A stretch of 64,000 nt of DNA from positions 421,501-485,500 of the forward strand of contig NZ_LT605203.1 of assembly GCF_900089495.1 (NCBI RefSeq), in the 5' to 3' direction. This document shows, one piece after another, positions 26,027-34,008 of the stretch; the first letter of the stretch is position 1, and every line of letters starts with the position of its first letter. The DNA comes from Thiomonas sp. X19 (GTDB lineage Bacteria > Pseudomonadota > Gammaproteobacteria > Burkholderiales > Burkholderiaceae_C). The notes beneath the pieces were generated by a model. It did not search any database. It saw nothing but the letters and a program-made list of their open reading frames with translations, and was not told the origin of the DNA. Both the position numbers and the translations under genes were made by a program.

Positions 26027-26902
26027 ATGAACATCGACCTGCAAGCCATCGAGGACACGGCGCGCGAGCTTTACATCCGCGCGCTCAAGGTGCTGCCGCC
26101 CGACATCAAACAAGGCTTTGGGCGACTCGTCGGCAGCGAAAGCGTGCCGCGCGCGCAAGGCGTGCTCAGGACCATGGTGACGAACATTGAGGTCGCTGAG
26201 CGCACCGACAACTTGCTGTGCCAGGATACAGGGGTACCGATCTACAACCTGCGCATCGGCAGCGGTGTCGAGTTCGATGGTCATGCGCTGAAGGCGGCGA
26301 TCCGGCGTGGCTGCGAGCGGGCCACGCGCGAGTACCCGTTGCGTTCGTCGGTGGTGCATCCGCTGACACGCCGCAACGAGCACACCTCCTGCGGCATCGA
26401 GGTGCCGGTGATCCACATCGATTTCGTCGATACGACGGACTTTCTTGACATCGAGATGATCCCGAAGGGCAGCGGCTCGGAAAACAACTCATTCCTGAAA
26501 ATGGCGATCCCCGCGGAGGGCCTCGACGCCATCAAGACCTTCGTCGTCGACTGCGTGATCGCCGCCGGTGGCAAGACATGTCCGCCGACCATCGTTGGCG
26601 TCGGCCTGGGCGGCACGTCGGATCTGTGCGTCGCGCTGGCCAAGCGCGCTGCCACGCGGCCGCTCGGTACCCGCTGCGACGACGTCGACGGCGCACTTCT
26701 CGAGGATGAGCTGTCGCACGCGGTCAACCAGCTCGGGGTCGGACCGCAGGGACTCGGGGGCGACTCCACCGCCTTTGCCGTGCACATCGAACTGGCGGCC
26801 ACGCACATCACGATGAACCCGGTCGCCGTGAACATGCAGTGCCATTCCGCACGCCGCGCCCGCGCCAGCTTCACCCCGGCCGGCGTTCACTACGGATTCT
26901 GA
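26027..26902 (+). CDS. Class I fumarase/tartrate dehydratase-like hydratase, alpha subunit
   Basis: The 291-residue protein matches the alpha subunit of two-subunit class I fumarases and TtdA, [4Fe-4S] hydro-lyases that add or remove water across a C4 dicarboxylate. The three cluster cysteines can be placed at C65 (LCQDTG), C185 (GGKTCPP) and C272 (NMQCHSARR). The fumarase-type KGSGSENNS lies at 147-155. The Asn-Thr-Gly-x-Asn stretch seen in FumA and TtdA reads NEHTS here (117-121), a change at a substrate-contact region that may signal a non-fumarate substrate. It sits inside a dehydrogenase operon and is followed 2 bp later by the beta subunit. Mesaconase or an unsaturated-sulfonate hydratase are alternatives. 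Confidence 0.88.
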   Translation: MNIDLQAIEDTARELYIRALKVLPPDIKQGFGRLVGSESVPRAQGVLRTMVTNIEVAERTDNLLCQDTGVPIYNLRIGSGVEFDGHALKAAIRRGCERATREYPLRSSVVHPLTRRNEHTSCGIEVPVIHIDFVDTTDFLDIEMIPKGSGSENNSFLKMAIPAEGLDAIKTFVVDCVIAAGGKTCPPTIVGVGLGGTSDLCVALAKRAATRPLGTRCDDVDGALLEDELSHAVNQLGVGPQGLGGDSTAFAVHIELAATHITMNPVAVNMQCHSARRARASFTPAGVHYGF

Positions 26903-26904
26903 CC

Positions 26905-27519
26905 ATGGCCCACCACGCACTGAACACCCCGGTCAGCGAGGCGCAGGTACGCGCGCTGCACGCGGGCGACACGGTGACCCTGCAGTCCACGCTGTTCGGC
27001 ATCCGCGATGCGACCCAGATCCACATGTTCGACCGCGGGCGCGCGACCCGCTTCGATCTGCGTGGGCACGCCGTGATCCACACCGCGCCGAACGTGCGCC
27101 GGGTCGCGGCGAGCCCCGAGTTCCCGGCGGGGTACGCGCCGGTGTGCGTTGGCACGACGACCTCGGACCGCATGGAACGCTTCACCTGGCCGCTGATGCA
27201 GCAGTATGGCGTGCGCATGATCGTCGGCAAAGGCGGCCTGCGCGCCGACTCGCTCGAGGCCTTCGCCAAACTTGGCGGCGTGTATCTGGCCATCGTCGGC
27301 GGCACGGCGGCCCTGGAGAGCACCTGGATCGAGCAGATCGAGGACGTCGACCTCGACGACCTGAACCCGGAATCGCTGTGGAAATTCCGCATCCGTGATT
27401 TCGGGCCGCTGCTCGTGGCGATGGACAGTCACGGCAACAGCCTGTACGACGACGTGAAGCACGACGTGCAGGAACGCCGCGCCCGCGTGCTGGCCGAGCT
27501 CGGCGTGAGAACGGCGTGA
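26905..27519 (+). CDS. Class I fumarase/tartrate dehydratase-like hydratase, beta subunit
   Basis: The 204-residue protein is the beta (TtdB/FumB-type swivel) subunit that completes the active site of the alpha subunit. Signature segments are TTTSDRM followed by VRMIVGKGGL (residues 100-109) and GGVYLAIVGGTAALESTWIE. The C-terminus ESLWKFRIRDFGPLLVAMDSHGNSLYDD matches the family end. The ATG at 26905 is 2 bp after the alpha stop; a longer frame from 26839 lies inside the alpha gene. The short linker to the flavoprotein gene (13 bp) supports one transcript. Which unsaturated acid it hydrates is not shown by the sequence. Confidence 0.88.
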   Translation: MAHHALNTPVSEAQVRALHAGDTVTLQSTLFGIRDATQIHMFDRGRATRFDLRGHAVIHTAPNVRRVAASPEFPAGYAPVCVGTTTSDRMERFTWPLMQQYGVRMIVGKGGLRADSLEAFAKLGGVYLAIVGGTAALESTWIEQIEDVDLDDLNPESLWKFRIRDFGPLLVAMDSHGNSLYDDVKHDVQERRARVLAELGVRTA

Positions 27520-27532
27520 GGCCAGCGCGCAC

Positions 27533-29284
27533 ATGGACTTGAAGCGGATCGACATCGATATCCTGATCCTCGGCTCGGGTGGCGCCGGGCTGTTCGCAGC
27601 GCTGCACGCGCACCAAGCCGACCCTCGACTGTCGATCACGGTCGCGGTCAAGGGCCTGCTGGGCAAGTGTGGCTGCACCCGCATGGTGCAGGGCGGCTAC
27701 AACGTTGCCCTCGCCGAGGGCGACTCGGTCGAGCGGCACTTCATGGACACCATCGAGGGAGGCAAGTGGCTGTCCAACCAGGATCTGGCCTGGACCCTGG
27801 TGACCAAGGCGGTGGAGCGCATCCACGAGCTTGAAAACGAACTCGGCTGCTTTTTCGACCGCAACCCGGACGGCACCGTGCACCAGAAGGCCTTTGCCGG
27901 GCAGACCTTCGACCGCACGGTGCACAAGGGCGACCTGACCGGGATCGAGATCATCAATCGCCTGGCCGAGCAGGTCTGGGCGCGCGGCATCGACCGGCTC
28001 GAGGAGCACCGCGCCATCGAACTCGTGCGCACGCCCGACGGCAGGGCGCTGGCTGGCGTGCTGATGATCGACATGCGCAGCGGCGGGTTCGTGTTCGTGC
28101 GCGCCGGCGCGGTGCTGCTGGCCACCGGCGGCGGGCCGACCATGTACAAGTTCAACACGCCGTCGGGCGACAAGAGCTGCGACGGCCTGGCCATGGCGCT
28201 GCGCGCCGGGCTGGCGCTGCGCGACATGGAGATGGTGCAGTTTCACCCCACCGGACTGCTGGCGGGCGCGCACACGCGCATGACAGGTACCGTGCTCGAG
28301 GAGGGGCTGCGTGGCGCCGGAGGCTGGCTGCTCAACGGCCGGGGCGAGCGCTTCATGCACAACTACGACCCGCGCGGCGAGCGCGCCACGCGCGACATCG
28401 TGTCGCGCGGCATCTTCGCCGAGATGCGTGCCGGGCGCACCTCGCCCAACGGCGGCGTGTACATCCAGATGTCCCACCTCGGCGCGGACAAGGTCAGGCA
28501 GCAGTTCAAGGGCATGGTCGAGCGCTGTGCCGACTGCGGTTTCGACTTGGCGGGCGGCAAGGTCGAGGTCGTTCCCACCGCGCACTACATGATGGGTGGC
28601 GTGGTGTTCCGCCCCGACTGCAGCACCGAACTGCACGGGTTGTTCGCCGCCGGCGAGGACACCGGCGGGGTGCATGGCGCCAACCGCCTGGGCGGCAACG
28701 GCGTGGCCAATTCGACGGTCTTCGGCGGCATCGCCGGCGAAACCATGGCGCTGTGGGTACGCGGCAACCCGGGTCGCCGCGAGCCGGATCTGGGGGCGAT
28801 CCGGCGCAGCATCGCCGCGCACGAAACCCCGTTTACGCAAAAGCCAGGTGATCTCAATGCGATTCGCGAGGCGCTATACGGCTGCATGTGGGAAGACGTC
28901 GGCATGCTGCGCGACGCGAGCGGACTGGCGCGGGCCCAGGCCCGGCTGGCCGAACTGGAAGGCGAACTGGCCGCGGTCGGCGTGGCTGACGGCGAGCGTG
29001 CCTACAACCTGAGCTGGCACGACTGGCTGAACCTGCGCAACCTGATCGCGGTCAGCCGCGTGATTGCTGCGGCGGCAGCCAGCCGGGAGAATTCGCGCGG
29101 CGCGCATTTTCGCGAGGACTTTCCGGATGCCGGCGAACTCGCCACGTCGACCTACAGCGTCGTGCGCCAGGATGGCGAGCGCGTTGCCGTGTCGCACGAC
29201 ACCGTGGTGTTCTCCCGCGTCCAACCCGGGCAGACCATCCTGGTTGACATCGGCCCGGCGCAGGCGAAGTTGGCCGCGGCGTGA
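27533..29284 (+). CDS. Fumarate reductase/succinate dehydrogenase-type flavoprotein without the flavinylation histidine
   Basis: The 583-residue protein is an SdhA/FrdA homologue. It has the FAD motif ILGSGGAGLFAALHA (12-26). Dicarboxylate-binding residues seen in FrdA are all placed: H238 in QFHPTG, E256/E257 in TVLEEGLRG, R287 in ERATRDIV, H351 in PTAHYMMGG and R385 in GANRLGGNG. The His that covalently carries FAD in SdhA/FrdA (RSHT) is replaced by Cys48 in CGCTRMVQGG, so FAD is predicted to be non-covalent. In E. coli FrdA, changing that His abolishes succinate oxidation but not fumarate reduction. The gene is last in its operon, convergent with the sulfolactate operon. The substrate may be succinate-like but not necessarily succinate. 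Confidence 0.9.
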   Translation: MDLKRIDIDILILGSGGAGLFAALHAHQADPRLSITVAVKGLLGKCGCTRMVQGGYNVALAEGDSVERHFMDTIEGGKWLSNQDLAWTLVTKAVERIHELENELGCFFDRNPDGTVHQKAFAGQTFDRTVHKGDLTGIEIINRLAEQVWARGIDRLEEHRAIELVRTPDGRALAGVLMIDMRSGGFVFVRAGAVLLATGGGPTMYKFNTPSGDKSCDGLAMALRAGLALRDMEMVQFHPTGLLAGAHTRMTGTVLEEGLRGAGGWLLNGRGERFMHNYDPRGERATRDIVSRGIFAEMRAGRTSPNGGVYIQMSHLGADKVRQQFKGMVERCADCGFDLAGGKVEVVPTAHYMMGGVVFRPDCSTELHGLFAAGEDTGGVHGANRLGGNGVANSTVFGGIAGETMALWVRGNPGRREPDLGAIRRSIAAHETPFTQKPGDLNAIREALYGCMWEDVGMLRDASGLARAQARLAELEGELAAVGVADGERAYNLSWHDWLNLRNLIAVSRVIAAAAASRENSRGAHFREDFPDAGELATSTYSVVRQDGERVAVSHDTVVFSRVQPGQTILVDIGPAQAKLAAA

Positions 29285-29395
29285 TCCCGGCAACCCGGGA
29301 CGCCATGACGCCGGCACTGGACTTTCTAGGTTGCGCGATCGACGCCGCACCCGGCCTGTTGAGCGCGCGCAGACTGTTTGCCGGGATTGGCTTGG

Positions 29396-30145
29396 CTAGA
29401 GGTTGTGCCAGATCAGACTCGTGCCGCCGGCGATCAGGATCGCCCATACTGCCTGCACGATCCGATGTGCCGGCAGCTTGCGGCTCAGGTGGCTGCCCAG
29501 GTACAGACCACCCATCACGACGGGCAGCAGGGCGAGCGCAAGTTGCAGCACATGCGGCTGTTTGTACAGTCCCACCGATGTGAAAAGGACGAGTCGCGTG
29601 AGGCCGCTGAAGAAAATCAGGGCGCTGATCGTCGCACGCAGGGCGCGCACGTCGGGCAGGCGGCGCGCCAGGTAGGCAACGTAGATGGGACCGCCCGTTC
29701 CGAACAGCGCCGTGAACAAGCCGCCGAGCAAGGCCAATGGTGCTGCCCACGCCACCGAAATTGGCCGCTGCTGCACCCGGAACACCAGGCTCCATGCCGC
29801 GTAGGCCAGAATGAAGCAGCCCAGCGTGATGAGCAGCGGTCTTTGCGGCGCGCGCACAAGCAGCGTGACGCCGATCAGCATGCCGGCGACCATGAACGGA
29901 ATGATGCGCAGCAACTCGTCGCGCGCCACGGCGCTGTGGTTGCGCAGTCCCAGCACGATGCCGGCGCTGAGGTCGAAGATCAGCATCATCGGCACCACCG
30001 ATCGCAGCGGCAGGAAATGCGTCAGCAGCGGTACCGCGGTGATCGACGAGCCGAAGCCGGTCAGACCGTAGATGGTGTAGGCCAGCGCGATGATCAGGGT
30101 CGCGCTGAGCAGCGTGACCCACGGAAACGGCAGATCGATCACCAT
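29396..30145 (-). CDS. TauE/SafE family exporter of the sulfolactate operon (candidate sulfite exporter)
   Basis: The 249-residue protein has about eight membrane helices with TauE/SafE features: an ALAYTIYGLTGFGSSITAVPLL first repeat near 18-39 and ALLGGLFTALFGTGGPIYVAYL in the second repeat. TauE-type exporters encoded beside sulfonate lyases (CuyZ, SuyZ, TauZ/TauE in other bacteria) are assigned to sulfite export. Here it is the last gene of the minus-strand operon holding suyA, suyB, slcC and comC, which would make sulfite. The ATG at 30143-30145 follows the comC stop by 100 bp. It is distinct from the TauE at 14078-14854. Function is by context. Confidence 0.85.
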   Translation of the reverse strand: MVIDLPFPWVTLLSATLIIALAYTIYGLTGFGSSITAVPLLTHFLPLRSVVPMMLIFDLSAGIVLGLRNHSAVARDELLRIIPFMVAGMLIGVTLLVRAPQRPLLITLGCFILAYAAWSLVFRVQQRPISVAWAAPLALLGGLFTALFGTGGPIYVAYLARRLPDVRALRATISALIFFSGLTRLVLFTSVGLYKQPHVLQLALALLPVVMGGLYLGSHLSRKLPAHRIVQAVWAILIAGGTSLIWHNL

Positions 30146-30245
30146 GCGCGCGCTGCCGTGGGTGGCAAGCCGAGCTTGGCCGGGCTCTCGTTGCGGTGCC
30201 GCCGGGGCATGGCCCCTCGCCTTGCGGGCCTGGGCAGCGGCCGCT

Positions 30246-31250
30246 TCACCCGCGTGCCAGCGCCTGCAGCTGCTCGTACAGGGGCACGGCGACCTCGATG
30301 CCGTCCGCGCGCGCCTTCTCGGCCAGTTCGAAACGGCGCTGTCCCGGTAGCCTGACCTCGGGGTCCTGGCACATCGCCGCGACCAGGGTTTCCAGCCGTT
30401 CGTCGAACACGTCGCTGCCGGCGAGCGCGCCCGGGTCGATGACCATGAAGGCCTGGCCGATGCGCGGCCGGTTGCCGGCGTCCGTGAAAAACGAATCGGC
30501 CTCGAAGCCAAACGACGCGCCGGTCAGTGCGCAACACAGCAGCTCGACGACCAGCGCCAGCATCGCCCCCTTGACCCCGCCGGCCGGCAGCATCGAGCCC
30601 TCGAGTCCGGCCTTCGGGTCGGTGGTTGGCCGACCCTCGCGGTCAACTGCCCAGCCCAGCGGAATGCTGCGCCCCTCCTTGGCCGCCACCATCAGTTTGC
30701 CGCGAGCGACCTCGGACAGTGACAGGTCGATGACCAACGGCGCCGCCTTGCGGCGCGGAAACACCGCCGCGATCGGGTTGGTGCCGAACAGCGCACGCTT
30801 GCCGCCCCAGGCTGGCATCGCCGCTGGCGAGTTGCCGAAGGCCAGCCCGACCATGCCGGCGCTGCTGACCGGGCCCAGGTGTTCGGCGGCGACGCCGAAG
30901 TGGTGGCTGCGCGTGACCCCGGCGAAAGCCGCGCCGCAGAGCCGCGCGCGGGCGATGGCCTCGCGCACCGCCAGCGCACAGGCGGGAAACGCCAGGCCGT
31001 CGTCGGCGTCGACAAGGCAGGCTGCGCTCTTGGCATGAATCACTTTCGGCACGGCGATGCCGTTGACGCGGCCGTTGCGCAGATGCGCGGTGTACTGCGC
31101 CACGCGCGACAGGCCGTGCGACGGCAGCCCCTGGGACTCGGCCGCAACCAGCGCCTGGGCGGTGGACTGTGCCATGGGTGGCGAGGCCCCGGCTCGGCGC
31201 AAGGCGCTGGCGACGAGATCGGTCAGAGCGGACAGCGCGATGTGAGGCAT
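30246..31250 (-). CDS. comC: Malate/L-lactate dehydrogenase family; probable (R)-sulfolactate dehydrogenase ComC
   Basis: The 334-residue protein belongs to the Ldh_2 family of NAD(P)-dependent dehydrogenases, which includes ComC, YlbC and Mdh. Family signatures are SQGLPSHGLSRVAQY (39-53), THHFG-like RSHHFGVAAEHLG near 113-125, GTNPIAAVFP near 155-164 and GGVKGAMLALVVELL. In (S)-sulfolactate degraders, ComC reduces 3-sulfopyruvate to (R)-sulfolactate, the substrate of SuyAB. The name rests on the adjacent slcC and on suyAB in the same operon; the sequence alone would fit malate, ureidoglycolate or delta-1-pyrroline-2-carboxylate reductases. It ends 100 bp before the TauE gene and starts 27 bp after slcC. 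Confidence 0.82.
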   Translation of the reverse strand: MPHIALSALTDLVASALRRAGASPPMAQSTAQALVAAESQGLPSHGLSRVAQYTAHLRNGRVNGIAVPKVIHAKSAACLVDADDGLAFPACALAVREAIARARLCGAAFAGVTRSHHFGVAAEHLGPVSSAGMVGLAFGNSPAAMPAWGGKRALFGTNPIAAVFPRRKAAPLVIDLSLSEVARGKLMVAAKEGRSIPLGWAVDREGRPTTDPKAGLEGSMLPAGGVKGAMLALVVELLCCALTGASFGFEADSFFTDAGNRPRIGQAFMVIDPGALAGSDVFDERLETLVAAMCQDPEVRLPGQRRFELAEKARADGIEVAVPLYEQLQALARG

Positions 31251-31277
31251 GGGTGAGTGGTTTGAGATGGCGGCTGA

Positions 31278-32213
31278 TCAAGTGGCGAGGGCCTGCAGGA
31301 AATCGCCGACCTTTTCGGCGATCATCGTGCTGACGCGGGTGTTGGATTCGCGCGTGACACCGGCTACGTGCGGCGTGAGGATCAGGTTGCGAAGGCCGGC
31401 CAGCGGCGAGCCGGCGGCGAGCGGTTCGTGCTCGAATACATCGAGTGCGGCGCCGCCGAGCTGGCCGTTGCGTAGTGCCGCGGCCAGTGCCGGTTCGTCG
31501 ATCACGCCGCCGCGCGCGGTGTTCACCAGCACCGCCCCGAAGCGCATCAGCGCCAGTTTTCCGGCGTCGATCAGGTGGTGTGTCTGCGGGGTCAACGGAA
31601 CGTGCAGGCTGACGACGTCGGATTCGGCGAGCAGCGCGTCGAGTTCGCGCCGCGCCGCGCCGGTCTGCGCCCACATCGGGGAATGGAGCTCGACCATCGG
31701 GTCGTGAGCCAGCACACGCATGCCCAGCGCAACGGCCAGGCGCGCCGTGCAGCGCCCGATGTCGCCGAAGCCGACCAGACCAAGGGTCTTGCCGGCGATT
31801 TCGCGTCCTTCGGACAGGTGCGCGCGCGGCCAGGCGCCGGCGGCCACCTCGGCGCTGGACAGATAGGCGCCGCGCAGAAGCAGCATGGCCGTAGCAATCA
31901 CGTATTCGGCCACCGCCCGCGCATTGGCGCCGGAGGCGGGAATGACTTGGATGTCGCGCGCGGCACAGGCCGTCAGATCGATGTTGTCCAGCCCGACGCC
32001 GAGCCGGCCGACCACGCGCAACTGCGGCGTCGCCGCCAGCAGTTCGGCATCGACGCGGGTGCGATTGCGCACGATCAACGCGTCGGCCGCGTGCAACCGC
32101 GACAACAGCGCGGCGCGGTCGTCGACCAGCTGCGGCGCGTAGGCGACCTCGAAGCGGGTACGCAGCTTCGCAACGGCCTGCTGATCCATGAATTCGCTGA
32201 CGACGATCCTCAT
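31278..32213 (-). CDS. slcC: D-isomer 2-hydroxyacid dehydrogenase; probable (S)-sulfolactate dehydrogenase SlcC
   Basis: The 311-residue protein is a D-2-hydroxyacid dehydrogenase of the SerA type. It has the NAD-binding GKTLGLVGFGDIGRCTA near 144-160 and catalytic Arg, Glu and His in GRLGVGLDNID (substrate loop), NTARGGVIDEPALAAAL, and LTPHVAGVTRES near the end. SlcC oxidises (S)-3-sulfolactate to 3-sulfopyruvate; with ComC it forms an epimerising pair that yields (R)-sulfolactate. No C-terminal ACT domain is present, unlike long SerA. It lies between the ABC permease and comC. The specific name is inferred from operon context. Confidence 0.82.
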   Translation of the reverse strand: MRIVVSEFMDQQAVAKLRTRFEVAYAPQLVDDRAALLSRLHAADALIVRNRTRVDAELLAATPQLRVVGRLGVGLDNIDLTACAARDIQVIPASGANARAVAEYVIATAMLLLRGAYLSSAEVAAGAWPRAHLSEGREIAGKTLGLVGFGDIGRCTARLAVALGMRVLAHDPMVELHSPMWAQTGAARRELDALLAESDVVSLHVPLTPQTHHLIDAGKLALMRFGAVLVNTARGGVIDEPALAAALRNGQLGGAALDVFEHEPLAAGSPLAGLRNLILTPHVAGVTRESNTRVSTMIAEKVGDFLQALAT

Positions 32214-32258
32214 CTGGCTTGCTTCTCGATCAGGACAGGGCCAACGGTCGCGCGCTGT

Positions 32259-33137
32259 TCACGCCTGCATGCCCCACTTGCGTACGCTGTGGCGCTCGAT
32301 GGTGCGGAAAATGAGGTTTTCGACGATCAATCCGATGATGATGATGGTCAGCAGCCCGGCGAACACCTTAGAGATTTGCAAAATGTTACTGTTTTCGTAG
32401 ATATACCAACCAAGGCCACCCGAGCCGGAGCTGACGCCGAACACCAGCTCGGAGGCGATCAACGTGCGCCAGGCAAAGGCCCAGCCCACTTTCAGCCCTG
32501 TGAGAATGCTGGGGAACGCCGCTGGAATTAGGATCTTGGCGATGTACGGAAAGCCCCTGAGCCCGTAATTGCGCCCGACCATGCGCAGCGTGTTGGAAAC
32601 CGACAGAAAACCTGACTGTGTGTTCAGCGCCACCGCCCAGACCACCGAGTGCACCAGCACGAAAATCAAGCTGCCGTTGCCCAGGCCGAACCAGATCAGC
32701 GCAATCGGCAGCAGTGCGATGGCCGGCAACGGGTTGAACATCGCCGTCAAGGTCTCGAGAAAATCAGCGCCCACACGCGTGGTCACTGCAAAGGTGGTCA
32801 GCACCGCGGCGAAGGCTACGCCTAGCGTATAGCCGATAAGCAAGATCTGGAGAGAGGTCCAGATCTTGATCAAGAGTTCGCCGCTGACGATGCCCTTGAC
32901 GAAGGCGAGAATGGTCGATGAGAAAGTCGGAAACAGCAGGCTGTTGTTGATCAGGCGCGCGCCGATTTCCCATGCGATGGCCAGCAGGATGACGATGACC
33001 GTTTTGCGCACCGTGGCGCTGTTGTAGCAGGTCTCGAAGCGCGACAGAGGTTTTTCGACGACACCGAAGCTCGCCGAATCGGTGGGCTCCCGATAGATCT
33101 CGGGACGCGGCAGTTGCAGGCTGTCGCTTTCAGGCAT
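32259..33137 (-). CDS. ABC transporter permease, taurine/nitrate/sulfonate type
   Basis: The 292-residue protein has six membrane helices and the BPD_transp_1 EAA loop (NYGLRGFPYIAKILIPAAFP near 200-219). This matches SsuC/TauC-type permeases for organic sulfonates, nitrate or thiamine precursors. A roughly 50-residue cytoplasmic N-terminus precedes the first helix (TVIVILLAIAWEIGARLI). It overlaps the ATPase gene by 8 bp (33130-33137) and is followed by slcC. With the ATPase and the binding protein it should form a complete importer whose substrate is inferred to be a sulfonate from the surrounding enzymes. Confidence 0.9.
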   Translation of the reverse strand: MPESDSLQLPRPEIYREPTDSASFGVVEKPLSRFETCYNSATVRKTVIVILLAIAWEIGARLINNSLLFPTFSSTILAFVKGIVSGELLIKIWTSLQILLIGYTLGVAFAAVLTTFAVTTRVGADFLETLTAMFNPLPAIALLPIALIWFGLGNGSLIFVLVHSVVWAVALNTQSGFLSVSNTLRMVGRNYGLRGFPYIAKILIPAAFPSILTGLKVGWAFAWRTLIASELVFGVSSGSGGLGWYIYENSNILQISKVFAGLLTIIIIGLIVENLIFRTIERHSVRKWGMQA

Positions 33138-33939
33138 GCTGGGCCTCCTGGTTCATGTTCTCGCCCGCGAAGAGCAGGTCGTTGATCTTCGCTTCGAGGC
33201 GGCTGGCTTCCTCGCGGTCGGTGCTGTCGCGCGCGCGACCCTCGAGTTCGGCGCGGACCTGGCCCGGGTGTGGGGACAGCAGCAGGATGCGGTTGCCGAG
33301 TTTGATCGCCTCGGGAATCGAGTGGGTGACGAAAATGACCGTGAAATGGGTGTCATCCCACAGTTGCAGGAGTTCGTCCTGCATCTTGCGCCGGGTCAGC
33401 GCGTCGAGCGCGGCGTAGGGCTCATCCATGAGCAGCACGTCGGGTTCCATCGCCATGCCGCGAGCGATGGCCACGCGCTGTTTCATGCCTCCGGACAGCA
33501 TGTGGGGATAGTGGTTGGCGAACTTCATCAGGCCGACCATCTCCAGGTAGAACATCACCTTGTCTTCGGCCGCGCGCCCCTTCCATTTTCCGGATGACAG
33601 CAGCGGGAACATGACGTTCTGCTTGACGGTCTTCCAAGGCAGGAGTTGGTCAAACTCCTGGAAAACCATCATGCGGTCGTAGCCCGGTTTGGAGATCGCC
33701 GCCCCCTTCAGCATGATTTCCCCCTCCGAGGGCGTGAGAAACCCCCCGATGGCCTTGAGCAGGGTGGACTTGCCGCAGCCCGAAGGCCCGAGCACGATGT
33801 AGCGGTCGGACTTGTGGACCTGGAAATCGACCCTATAGGTCGCAGTTACAAGGTGGCTTTGAGTCTTGTATTGCAGCGTCACCCCCCGCACGTCCAGCAG
33901 CACCTGCGGGTTCGGACTCACCGATGGATTCATGGTCAC
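33130..33939 (-). CDS. ABC transporter ATP-binding protein, taurine/nitrate/sulfonate type
   Basis: The 269-residue protein has the usual ATPase motifs: Walker A GPSGCGKST (52-60), Q-loop in MMVFQEFDQLLPWKTVKQN, signature LSGGMKQRVAIARG (about 150-163), Walker B DVLLMDEPYAALDALTR and the switch His in VTHSIPEAIKLGNRI. The QEFDQLLPW segment is typical of the TauB/SsuB/NrtD group. The start may be the ATG at 33939 or the one six bases later. It lies between the binding-protein and permease genes, all on the minus strand. Confidence 0.93.
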   Translation of the reverse strand: MTMNPSVSPNPQVLLDVRGVTLQYKTQSHLVTATYRVDFQVHKSDRYIVLGPSGCGKSTLLKAIGGFLTPSEGEIMLKGAAISKPGYDRMMVFQEFDQLLPWKTVKQNVMFPLLSSGKWKGRAAEDKVMFYLEMVGLMKFANHYPHMLSGGMKQRVAIARGMAMEPDVLLMDEPYAALDALTRRKMQDELLQLWDDTHFTVIFVTHSIPEAIKLGNRILLLSPHPGQVRAELEGRARDSTDREEASRLEAKINDLLFAGENMNQEAQHA

Positions 33940-34008
33940 TACACAAACTCCTCAGGCACGGGAAACGCTGCCGGAATCAGTCGAAGCAAAAGCAAGCCCT
34001 GCAGCGGC

